Shown here in pieces: positions 1 through 5,944 of a stretch of DNA of 8,789 bases. This stretch comes from Candidatus Sulfotelmatobacter sp. (GTDB taxonomy: Bacteria; Acidobacteriota; Terriglobia; Terriglobales; Acidobacteriaceae), in assembly GCA_030045935.1 (NCBI GenBank), contig JASIEN010000386.1, positions 1-8,789 of the forward strand, written 5' to 3'. Position numbers and translations under genes: made by a program. Position 1 is the first letter of the stretch. Every line of letters starts with the position of its first letter. The notes below the pieces were generated by a model. It ran no database searches and was not told where the DNA came from. It saw nothing but the letters and a program-made list of their open reading frames with translations.

Positions 1-1515
1 AGGGGGCACGCCCGTGATCGCATACATACCTTTATCGTTCGATGTCGTCGTTCGTTTGAACCCGGAGGCGTTGCTAAGGGTCACGGTTGCGCCTACAATC
101 ACCGCGCCCGTCTGGTCTGTGACTTGTCCAGTAAGAGCCCCAGTCTTGCTGTCGGTGTGCACGACCATCGGCGTGACTGCTACCGTCGGCTGACCCTGCC
201 CAGTAGGTGGCACGATGGGTTTCACTCCCGGTGGCGGTTGCGGGATCACAGGCTCCACGTACAGCCAGTTGGCGGAGGTTTGCCCTTGCTGAGTTTCTGC
301 AGGGGCAGCCGGTTTCTGCGCCGGCACGTTGGCAGCCTGCACCGTTTCCCCAGAAACACCCGCTTCCATCAACGCATCCAGCGGAACTGAATCCCCCGCC
401 GCGATCGCAACGCCTGCAACTTCAAATTTCTTGAACCCTTTGGCCGTGACAGAAATGGTGTAGGTTCCCGCCGCGAGACTACCTATCCAATATTTTCCCT
501 TGCTGTCCGTTCTTGCTGTTTGGCTTACTCCGCCGGCACTCTTTATGGAAACAGTCGCGCCCGCGATCGGCTTGTTGGACCCATCCGCTACCGTGCCGCT
601 AACCGAAGCAATGCTCTCCTGGACCGGCGCGCTCGGCTCTGGCGCCGGCTTCGCCTCGGCAGCGGGCTCGGCCGTAGCTGGAGTTGGAGTCGCGGCGGCA
701 GCTGGTTCCGTCGGAGCTGGCGCTGCGGTCGCTGCAGCTGCAACTCCTTCCTCAGCAACGCTGGGCTCCATCAATACATCAAGTGGAACTGAGGCCCCCG
801 CGTTCAGCGGAATGCCGGCGACTTCGAATTTCTTGAATCCGCTAGCCGTAACAGAAATCGTGTAGGTTCCCGTTGCCAGGCTGCCTATGTGATATTTTCC
901 CTTGTTATCGGTCGTCGCACTCTGACTCACGCCCGAGTCATTCTTAATTGCGATAGTGGCGCCAGCGATCGGCTTACCGGATGCATCAGCCACCGTGCCC
1001 TTGACCGAAGCGCCGCTCTTCCGGGTTGGGGCGGGCGTGACCGGATTCGCCGCTTGCCGTGCTGCAGACGGTTTGGGAGCTGCAACTGTGCTCGCCGGTG
1101 TTGCTGCTTCAGCACCCGGCTTCATCAGTGCGTCAAAAGGAACTGAGTCTCCCGCGCGCAGGAGGATATGTTTGATTTCGAATTTCTCAAATCCGGTTGC
1201 GGTGAATGAAATCGTGTACGGTCCCTCGGCCAACCCCCCAATCTTGTATCTGCCGTTGGCATCTGTTGTCGTGGTTTGATTGACGCCAGAGTCGTTCTGA
1301 ATGGTAACCGCAGCCCCAGCGATGGGATTGTGGGACTCATCAGTGACGCTTCCCCTGACCGATGACGATGCGCTCTCCTGCGGCACTGTGGTGGCCAGTG
1401 CGGCGTGCATACCGAAGTTCCGATTGTTAGCGCGCGGCGCGGGAGCAGCGACTGCCACGCTGACCGCAGAAATGACTAGAATAAAAAGACAGAAAATGAT
1501 CCTGGGAGATCTCAC
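1..1515 (-). CDS. Secreted protein with four tandem carboxypeptidase-regulatory-like domains (3' end outside window)
   Basis: The reading frame is open from a GTG at 1515 to the left edge (505 codons, no stop), so the C-terminus is missing. I chose the GTG because it gives a clear Sec signal peptide (residues 1-23: MRSPR, then a hydrophobic run, then AVA before the cut), has GGAGG upstream, and is preceded in frame by a TGA. The first internal Met (residue 41) would lose the signal. Four beta-sandwich domains of the CarboxypepD_reg type follow at about residues 53-134, 171-252, 305-386 and 461-505+. Each has the family pattern G-x-V-x-D-x(3)-x-P-I-x-G-A, then TD-x-x-G-x-Y, then a 'Y-T-I-S' strand. 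Linkers are Ala/Pro/Thr/Glu-rich. The fourth domain differs most and resembles the N-terminal domain of Oar-like TonB-dependent transporters, so the missing part could be a beta-barrel or more adhesin-like modules. Likely periplasmic or outer-membrane/cell surface. Exact role unknown. Confidence 0.85.
   Translation of the reverse strand, partial: MRSPRIIFCLFILVISAVSVAVAAPAPRANNRNFGMHAALATTVPQESASSSVRGSVTDESHNPIAGAAVTIQNDSGVNQTTTTDANGRYKIGGLAEGPYTISFTATGFEKFEIKHILLRAGDSVPFDALMKPGAEAATPASTVAAPKPSAARQAANPVTPAPTRKSGASVKGTVADASGKPIAGATIAIKNDSGVSQSATTDNKGKYHIGSLATGTYTISVTASGFKKFEVAGIPLNAGASVPLDVLMEPSVAEEGVAAAATAAPAPTEPAAAATPTPATAEPAAEAKPAPEPSAPVQESIASVSGTVADGSNKPIAGATVSIKSAGGVSQTARTDSKGKYWIGSLAAGTYTISVTAKGFKKFEVAGVAIAAGDSVPLDALMEAGVSGETVQAANVPAQKPAAPAETQQGQTSANWLYVEPVIPQPPPGVKPIVPPTGQGQPTVAVTPMVVHTDSKTGALTGQVTDQTGAVIVGATVTLSNASGFKRTTTSNDKGMYAITGVPP
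358..603 (-). repeat. Carboxypeptidase-regulatory-like domain, copy 3 (82 codons)
   Basis: Residues 305-386, close in sequence to copy 2. It starts 402 bp beyond the start of copy 2 because the linker is longer: residues about 253-304, nearly all Ala, Pro, Thr and Glu. The next linker (387-460) changes character and contains a proline-rich stretch (VIPQPPPGVKPIVPPTGQG). Confidence 0.85.
760..1005 (-). repeat. Carboxypeptidase-regulatory-like domain, copy 2 (82 codons)
   Basis: Residues 171-252. By hand alignment about three quarters of its residues (59 of 80) are identical to copy 3, including KPIAGAT, GKY-x-IGSLA, GTYTISVTA and GFKKFEVAG. The same length as copies 1 and 3 with no gaps points to duplication of one unit. 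It starts 354 bp downstream (in the gene's direction) of copy 1. Confidence 0.85.
1114..1359 (-). repeat. Carboxypeptidase-regulatory-like domain, copy 1 (82 codons)
   Basis: This is residues 53-134 of the left-edge protein. It begins VRGSVTDESHNPIAGAAV and ends FDALMKPG. It is the most diverged of the three closely related copies (for example GPYTISFTATGFEKFEI where the other two have GTYTISVTA-x-GFKKFEV). Confidence 0.8.
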
Positions 1516-1527
1516 GATTCCTAAATA

Positions 1528-1532
1528 CCTCC
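1528..1532 (-). promoter_or_regulatory. Ribosome binding site for the GTG start at 1515
   Basis: The minus strand reads GGAGG 12 nt before the GTG. The spacing is longer than ideal. A second AGGA lies only 3 nt before the GTG. No ATG in this frame is better placed, so this site supports the GTG start. Confidence 0.5.
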
Positions 1533-1770
1533 GGACGGTTCAACGGGAAGCAGACACTACCCAGTTCCCAGCAGGCCGCGCGATTCAATTGTTGGTTTGA
1601 GCCAGTCGACTCGACGACGCGAGCCATCTAGACTTACACGGGGAATGTTACGGGAGCATGACGGATTGATGAAATTCAGGTTACAGTTGGGGCTGCCGCA
1701 GTTCCCCGAATTCCACAACTTATTGCTTTAAAACCCTTGATTGGCAGGCTTTCACGCCGTTCCGCAGCAA

Positions 1771-1794
1771 AAATTGTTTTAACTTTAACAATTT
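1771..1794. promoter_or_regulatory. Perfect inverted repeat AAATTGTT-N8-AACAATTT, possible operator
   Basis: Arms at 1771-1778 and 1787-1794 are perfect complements with an 8-bp AT-rich centre (TTAACTTT). It lies 216 bp upstream of the rightward start and 256 bp upstream of the leftward start. No T-run follows the right arm, so it does not look like a terminator. A dimeric regulator site is possible but not shown. Confidence 0.35.
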
Positions 1795-1996
1795 AGTCAT
1801 GCCGTCGTAACACATCTCCGCCATAGTGGCACGTGGTCGTTTGCGACCCAGGCTGTAGTTCGTCGTTCGCAAGTTAATTTCTCAAAAAAAAATTAAATGC
1901 CCTTTCAGGGGACCCATCCTGCGCGGGCGCATGCAATTCTGCCAGCTTCAGTGTGTGGCTCCCAGGTTTGTCACACTTTCTCAACCTTTCCTTTCT

Positions 1997-2004
1997 AAGG
2001 AGGA
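1997..2004 (+). promoter_or_regulatory. Strong ribosome binding site (AAGGAGGA) fixing the start at 2010
   Basis: AAGGAGGA ends 5 nt before the ATG at 2010. This near-perfect Shine-Dalgarno decides against the upstream in-frame GTG at 1953, whose extension would put a less typical N-terminus ahead of the signal peptide. Confidence 0.85.
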
Positions 2005-2009
2005 ATGAA

Positions 2010-4580
2010 ATGACACGGATCAAGTTTTTGCTCGCGGCGCTGTGTACAGCCGCGATTGTAGCGGTGGCACCCACAGCCAATGCGCAATGTTCGGGCAACG
2101 TTCAGCAGTGTCCGCAGGCATGCCTCAACGCAGGCACAACAGCGAAAAGTTGCGTAGCACACGTGGTAGGCGACGGGTCCTCGGCCCAGTTCCTGACTGC
2201 CGGAATTGGCGCCGACGCTCTTGCTCTAAGCATCCCAGGCGTCGTCACGCAGAGCAACTGCGGCAACAACCCGACAAGCCCGACCGTCTTTCACTGGACG
2301 TTTAGCAACGGCGCCAACATTCTCGACGAACGCGCCGGCGGTCTTATCCTCCCGCAGCTCGGCAATATCTGGATCGTTTGGCTTGGCAACTGCAGTGACC
2401 TGACTGGCGGCGCGACGACGCCGTCCACCATTACCGACATCTGGACCGACGTCAGCGAAGATTCGACCGTGGGCAACCGCACTTACTTTGCCCAGCAAAG
2501 CAGCGGTCCGGGTGCGCAGATTGAAGTCATCACACCCACGGGCACTGGCGCAAACTCGATCCCGCAGGGATTGTGGCCTGACGACACCGCGGATCTTGCG
2601 AGTCTTCCTTCCGCGGTTGCTGGCGCCCTCGGCACCGCCTCTGCGGGCACGGCTAACCTGCACGTCAACGTTGGCTTGACCGATATTCGTCCGGAAGACG
2701 CACTTTTTGCCACCGACCGCTCCAACTCCAAGTTGAACTCCACCACTTACGCAGGTTTGGGTTACACAACTACCAATGCCAACATCGGGGAGCTAATTTC
2801 CACCTCGCAAGGCACGGGCACTTCGGCACAGCCGATTAACTTCGCATTGGGTGGCGGAACCGACCCCATCACCAGCATCGCCGTTCCTTCGGCGGTGACG
2901 GTTCCCATCGGTGCGGCACCTACCGTGTTTTTCCTGAATAACAACAAGGCTTCGTACTACCCGGTCGATCTTGAGACTGGCGTCGAGCCGTATGAAAAAG
3001 TGTCCGGCAATCCCTACGACCTAGCCCACCTCTATGACGGCACGACGTTCTGCGGGTTTGGCGGGTCGAGCTCCAACGCGGCTTTCGATCTCTTCTGGAA
3101 CGGAACCTCCACAACCGCTACCCCTCCGACTGGCGCAACTAACATCAATCTGATCCTGCGCGAGCCTCTCTCGGGCACGATGAACACGACCGAATTTAAC
3201 CTCTTCCGCACTTTCGGCAACCCGGACGATTCGCAGGAAAAGGGAATTAACCCTAACAACAGCAACAACAACCCCCTGAACCTGCCCTGCGCCAGCGGCG
3301 GAAGCAAACTGCGCGCCATTGGAACCGGCGAAGTAGTGAACGCGATCGGGGGGAATGCGAACACGCTGGGCTACATCTTTACCGGCTACGCCAATGTCGC
3401 GAAGCTTGTGAGCCCGAAGGTTGGCGCCGTCAACTACCTGACTGAAGACGGCATCGACCCCTTCGGCCCGAGTACGTCCACGGGTGATCTGCAGACCTGC
3501 CAAGGTGGCACCGCTCCGAATAACGACGGAGCAGCTTGCGCCGACGACAGCAACTGCACAGCCAGTGGGTCGGGTTCGCCTGGAACCTGCCAGGTTAGTT
3601 CGAACCTCGCCCAGGTGCCTCCGAACTGCACGGGTAAGAACGGTCCCTGCCTGTGGAGCGCGACTCCCGGGGGACAATCGTTCCCCAACGTTCGCAACGG
3701 CAGCTATAAGTCCTGGTCGGTCTACCGCTGGGTCGTTGCCAATGACATCGAAAACGAATTCGATCCATATGGCCCCGCTCACCTGGCGTACGCGACCAAT
3801 AACGTCGTCGATTACACTGTGGCCGACTACGTTCCGTTTACGGCCGGATATACCTGCCAGGGCGGAGTTGCACCGAACAACGACGGGCAGTATTGCTATA
3901 CCAGCGCGCATTGCGTTGCGACGGGTGCCGGCGGCGCGGCAGGAACCTGCCAGGCCATCGGTACCTGCTCCGGCGGCACCAATGCCGGCGCGACTTGCAC
4001 CTCAAACGCGACCTGCACGGGCGGCGGATACTGCACCGACTCGCTCGAAGTTTATCGCTCGCACTTCGAGCGTTGCACCAGCTACAAGCTGACCAAAACC
4101 ACGGGTATGGAAAATACCTGCGCCACTGGCGCCGAGGATGTTCCTAACAATGGTGCTACCACCGTTGGCTCCGACATCGGCGGCAACGATTCGGTTAATA
4201 CCGAGACCGGCGGCGACGTGGGCGGCGTGGTAGTTGGCCCCCTGACGCCTCCTTTGACGTGGTGCCCGGCGCTATCGGGAAAGAACGAAGAGGCATCGGT
4301 TACGAATGGTTCGGCTACCGTAACTTGGGCGGCTGGGTTCCTCTATGAGGCCAGCTCGTCGGCCAACGCAGCGAAGAACCTGCTGAACCTCAATCTGCAA
4401 GCCGGCAACACGATCTGGATCAATGGGCCTAGCGGGTTCGCGGATTACACGATCTCGTCCGTTAACACAGACAAGTCGCTGACCCTGACAACGAACTATT
4501 CGGGGAGCGGTACGAAGGCAGTGAAAGAACAAGTCTGCTTCGAACTCAATCAGCCCGGCCCGATCGGTCTCACCAACTAG
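2010..4580 (+). CDS. Secreted PstS-like (periplasmic binding protein class 2 fold) protein with cysteine-rich insertions
   Basis: An 856-residue protein starting at the ATG with the strong ribosome site. Residues 1-25 form a Sec signal peptide (MTRIKF, hydrophobic core, ANA then Q). Motifs then appear in the order of the PstS phosphate-binding family: VVGDGSSAQF at 52-61 (PstS: GAG-S/T-F), TDIRPEDAL near 224-232 (PstS: the 'GASD' segment), a VPIGAAPTVFFLNN strand (PstS: 'vaYN'), SGNPYDLAHLYDGTTFCG (PstS: 'LADIFLGKI'), R384 with S388-G-T390 (PstS: R-S-D-G-S-G-T), a GTGEVVNAI/TLGYIFTGYANVAK segment, YLTEDGIDPF at 476-485, and SYKSWSVYRWV from 565. Cysteine-rich repeats sit at 497-527, 616-647 and 653-675. 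A C-terminal beta module (about 762-850) has NGSATVTW and YTISSVN/SLTLTTNYSG, as in some phage tail and surface proteins. It is much longer than PstS (about 350 residues) and no pst transporter genes are nearby, so the ligand and even a transport role are unproven. The fold is inferred from motif order only. Confidence 0.85.
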   Translation: MTRIKFLLAALCTAAIVAVAPTANAQCSGNVQQCPQACLNAGTTAKSCVAHVVGDGSSAQFLTAGIGADALALSIPGVVTQSNCGNNPTSPTVFHWTFSNGANILDERAGGLILPQLGNIWIVWLGNCSDLTGGATTPSTITDIWTDVSEDSTVGNRTYFAQQSSGPGAQIEVITPTGTGANSIPQGLWPDDTADLASLPSAVAGALGTASAGTANLHVNVGLTDIRPEDALFATDRSNSKLNSTTYAGLGYTTTNANIGELISTSQGTGTSAQPINFALGGGTDPITSIAVPSAVTVPIGAAPTVFFLNNNKASYYPVDLETGVEPYEKVSGNPYDLAHLYDGTTFCGFGGSSSNAAFDLFWNGTSTTATPPTGATNINLILREPLSGTMNTTEFNLFRTFGNPDDSQEKGINPNNSNNNPLNLPCASGGSKLRAIGTGEVVNAIGGNANTLGYIFTGYANVAKLVSPKVGAVNYLTEDGIDPFGPSTSTGDLQTCQGGTAPNNDGAACADDSNCTASGSGSPGTCQVSSNLAQVPPNCTGKNGPCLWSATPGGQSFPNVRNGSYKSWSVYRWVVANDIENEFDPYGPAHLAYATNNVVDYTVADYVPFTAGYTCQGGVAPNNDGQYCYTSAHCVATGAGGAAGTCQAIGTCSGGTNAGATCTSNATCTGGGYCTDSLEVYRSHFERCTSYKLTKTTGMENTCATGAEDVPNNGATTVGSDIGGNDSVNTETGGDVGGVVVGPLTPPLTWCPALSGKNEEASVTNGSATVTWAAGFLYEASSSANAAKNLLNLNLQAGNTIWINGPSGFADYTISSVNTDKSLTLTTNYSGSGTKAVKEQVCFELNQPGPIGLTN
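3495..3593 (+). repeat. Cysteine-rich repeat 1 of the PstS-like protein
   Basis: Residues 496-528 with Cys at 497, 510, 516 and 527. It begins TCQGGTAPNNDG and ends PGTCQ. It lies between YLTEDGIDPF and SYKSWSVYRWV, that is, inside what should be the end of the binding-protein fold. A further pair (CTGKNGPC) follows shortly after. Spacing C-x12-C-x5-C-x10-C. Confidence 0.75.
3852..3953 (+). repeat. Cysteine-rich repeat 2 of the PstS-like protein
   Basis: Residues 615-648 with Cys at 616, 629, 635 and 647. It begins TCQGGVAPNNDG and ends AGTCQ, clearly the same unit as repeat 1 at protein and DNA level (both contain ggaacctgccagg). Spacing C-x12-C-x5-C-x11-C. Confidence 0.75.
3966..4034 (+). 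repeat. Cysteine-rich repeat 3 of the PstS-like protein (short form)
   Basis: Residues 653-675 with Cys at 653, 663, 669 and 675, starting five residues after repeat 2. The pattern CSGGTNAGATC-x5-C-x5-C is a shorter version of the same four-cysteine unit. It resembles C-GG-N-G-C-type repeats common in exported proteins of myxobacteria and related bacteria. Disulfide bonding is inferred. Confidence 0.65.
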
Positions 4581-4619
4581 CTCTCGCTTAACCGTGAGCG
4601 CTGAAACAACTTGACTATC

Positions 4620-4660
4620 CTGAGGCAGGCTCGCTAGCGTTGGCAGCCTGCCTCAGTTTT
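4620..4660 (+). terminator. Strong intrinsic terminator after the PstS-like gene
   Basis: A perfect 12-bp stem, CTGAGGCAGGCT (4620-4631) with AGCCTGCCTCAG (4645-4656), a 13-nt loop, then TTTT and a T-rich stretch. It starts 40 bp after the stop codon at 4580. It should end the upstream transcript, so the next gene needs its own promoter between here and 4738. The stem is symmetric, but the T-run is on the plus-strand side only. Confidence 0.9.
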
Positions 4661-4724
4661 CAATTTCTTAACCTCGATTTAACCGGAACGAGCAGAGTTC
4701 TATTGAAATAATGTGCCTGTGTGC

Positions 4725-4729
4725 GGAGG
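4725..4729 (+). promoter_or_regulatory. Ribosome binding site deciding the start at 4738
   Basis: GGAGG with 8 nt to the ATG at 4738. It lies downstream of the earlier in-frame ATG at 4711, which has no comparable site, and 29 nt upstream of the later ATG at 4759. It therefore favours 4738. Confidence 0.7.
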
Positions 4730-4737
4730 CGAAGTTG

Positions 4738-5841
4738 ATGGGGAAGTTGTCCGGCTCTATGAAGAGAGATTGGTTGATTGCATTTTCGGGTGTGATTCTT
4801 CTTCTCGTCGGAACAAAAAGTGGGTGGGCGCAAGTGATTTCGGCCGCCGAATCGCCGAAACGCGAGTCGAGCACGCAACCGGCAAGTGGGCATCCCGATC
4901 TTACCGGCTCCGCACTCGTTCCAAAAATTGCTGAGGATTGGTCGACCCCCTCACTCAAAAGCAGTGATCTGAAGGTGGGCGAGCCGCTAGTAGGAGAGAT
5001 TAATACGCAGCGCACGTTTGTTCGCGAAATGGTGCGAGTACAATGGCGCCCGGGCGACCCGATCGATCTTTATATTATCCGGCCGGCGGGGGTAAAGAAG
5101 GCGCCGGTAATTCTGTATCTCTATAGTTATCCTTTCGAACTCGACCGTTTTCGCAACCCTGATTTTGACAAGTTTCTATCCCGAAATGGATTTGCCGCAG
5201 TGGGCTTTGCCTCGGCCCTGACCGCGGGGCGATTTCATCCGCCGCGCTCGCTGAACGAGTGGTTCGTCAGCGACTTGCAAGAGTCTCTGGCGACCAGCGC
5301 GCACGACGTGCAGATGATTCTGAACTATCTGGCGGCGCGCGGCGATGTGGATATGGATCGTGTGGGGATGTTTGGCGATGGATCAGGAGCCACGATCGCC
5401 ATTCTGGCTGCGGCCGTTGATCCGCGTATCAAGGCGCTCGATCTGCTGGATCCATGGGGCGATTGGCCGGACTGGCTGGCCAAGTCTCCCCTGATTCCGG
5501 AGAAGGAGCGGGCAGACTATGTTAAGCCCGAGTTTCTGGACAAGGTTGCGCCGCTGGACCCCGTGAAATGGCTGCCGGCGTTGAACACGCAGAGAATACG
5601 TCTTCAGCTGGTGAAAACGGTAGCAGTTACGCCCGCAGAGGCGAAAGAGAAGATTGAAGCGGCAGCCCCGGCAAACACACAGATTGTCCGCTTCAGCAGC
5701 AAACAGGAGTTTTCCAGTGTCGTGGCAGGAGGAACCGGATTCGACTGGATCAAAGAGCAATTGCAGCCGGGCTCGACGCGGCGGCAGACCCCGATCAACG
5801 CTGGTTTGCCGGCCAATTCGCCCGCGAAAGCGGCGCGGTAA
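4738..5841 (+). CDS. Exported alpha/beta-hydrolase-fold protein, probably catalytically inactive
   Basis: A 367-residue protein. Residues 1-31 form a signal peptide (MGKLSGSMKRDW, hydrophobic core, GWA then Q). The hydrolase fold spans roughly residues 100-300: an initial strand DLYIIRPAG, a PVILYLYSYP strand (123-132) where active enzymes usually carry H-G, and VDMDRVGMFGDGSGATIAIL, which aligns with the nucleophile elbow of this superfamily (G-x-S-x-G). Here the elbow is G213-D214-G215-S216-G217. Gly occupies the nucleophile position and the serine is shifted by one. No clear catalytic His is visible near the C-terminus, which ends in a Pro/Ala/Arg tail. The closest recognisable type is a dienelactone hydrolase/acetyl-xylan esterase-like exported protein, but I do not know the family. 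It lies 103 bp before the lipoprotein gene on the same strand and may share a transcript with it. A role in binding rather than catalysis is possible. The serine shift could instead be tolerated by local realignment. Confidence 0.85.
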   Translation: MGKLSGSMKRDWLIAFSGVILLLVGTKSGWAQVISAAESPKRESSTQPASGHPDLTGSALVPKIAEDWSTPSLKSSDLKVGEPLVGEINTQRTFVREMVRVQWRPGDPIDLYIIRPAGVKKAPVILYLYSYPFELDRFRNPDFDKFLSRNGFAAVGFASALTAGRFHPPRSLNEWFVSDLQESLATSAHDVQMILNYLAARGDVDMDRVGMFGDGSGATIAILAAAVDPRIKALDLLDPWGDWPDWLAKSPLIPEKERADYVKPEFLDKVAPLDPVKWLPALNTQRIRLQLVKTVAVTPAEAKEKIEAAAPANTQIVRFSSKQEFSSVVAGGTGFDWIKEQLQPGSTRRQTPINAGLPANSPAKAAR

Positions 5842-5944
5842 GTGCAACGCCGATCGGATGCAGCTTGCAAGAGACAACCACGACAAGCCGGCAGAAAAGG
5901 TTTCAACCTCGGGAGAATCAATGCACACGCTGGAGGATGCCACG
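5842..5944 (+). other. Short gap between hydrolase-like and lipoprotein genes
   Basis: 103 bp with no terminator-like hairpin plus T-run. It holds only a tiny 5-bp stem (AGGTT-TC-AACCT, 5898-5909) and two possible ribosome sites (GGGAGA at 5911, GGAGG at 5932). This is compatible with co-transcription of the flanking genes. Confidence 0.5.
5932..5936 (+). promoter_or_regulatory. Ribosome binding site favouring the GTG start at 5945
   Basis: GGAGG with 8 nt to the GTG at 5945. Competing starts in the same frame are ATG 5921 (GGGAGA with 4 nt spacing) and ATG 5963 (only a weak AAAGAG upstream). All three keep the lipoprotein signal; the ATG at 5963 gives the most typical short n-region. Confidence 0.5.

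Larger units (their letters stand above)
1516..2009. other. Divergent intergenic region (about 500 bp)
   Basis: This stretch separates the two divergently read secreted-protein genes and must hold both promoters. I see no convincing coding frame. The segment from about 1720 to 1910 is clearly more AT-rich than the flanking genes. It contains a perfect 8-bp inverted repeat (1771-1794) and an A9 tract (1884-1892). I could not assign -35/-10 boxes to either gene with confidence. An imperfect AGTGTG...CACACT pair sits at 1950-1977, just upstream of the ribosome site of the rightward gene. Confidence 0.6.

Noticed and set aside
500..865. Plus-strand Ala/Gly/Ser-rich open frame
   Set aside because: It is the complement of the Ala/Pro-rich linker and domains of the leftward protein. 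The low-complexity composition explains the absence of stops.
1884..1907. A-tract followed by a short stem (CCCT/AGGG), a possible minus-strand terminator
   Set aside because: The stem is only 4 bp with a 3-nt loop, and no minus-strand gene ends there. The A-tract may simply be part of the AT-rich promoter region.
1950..1977. AGTGTG ... CACACT pair, resembling a CRP-type site
   Set aside because: The arms are 16 nt apart, too far for the TGTGA-N6-TCACA arrangement, and they match over only 6 bp.
1953..2009. An upstream GTG start for the PstS-like protein
   Set aside because: It lacks a ribosome site of its own, and the perfect AAGGAGGA at 1997-2004 lies inside the extension, directly before the ATG at 2010 that begins a standard signal peptide.
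3021..3911. A 296-codon open frame on the minus strand inside the PstS-like gene
   Set aside because: It is fully antisense to a gene with a strong ribosome site, signal peptide and clear domain motifs. Its product is Arg/Val/Ala-rich without recognisable motifs, as expected of an antisense shadow in GC-rich DNA.
4678..4706. TTTAAC-N17-TATTGA as a promoter for the hydrolase-like gene
   Set aside because: The -10 element matches TATAAT at only three positions. A promoter must lie between the terminator and 4738, but this sequence cannot be told apart from chance.
5654..5944. An upstream ATG start for the lipoprotein inside the hydrolase-like gene
   Set aside because: It would overlap the previous gene by almost 190 bp, give an Arg-rich N-terminus, and bury the lipoprotein signal inside the protein.
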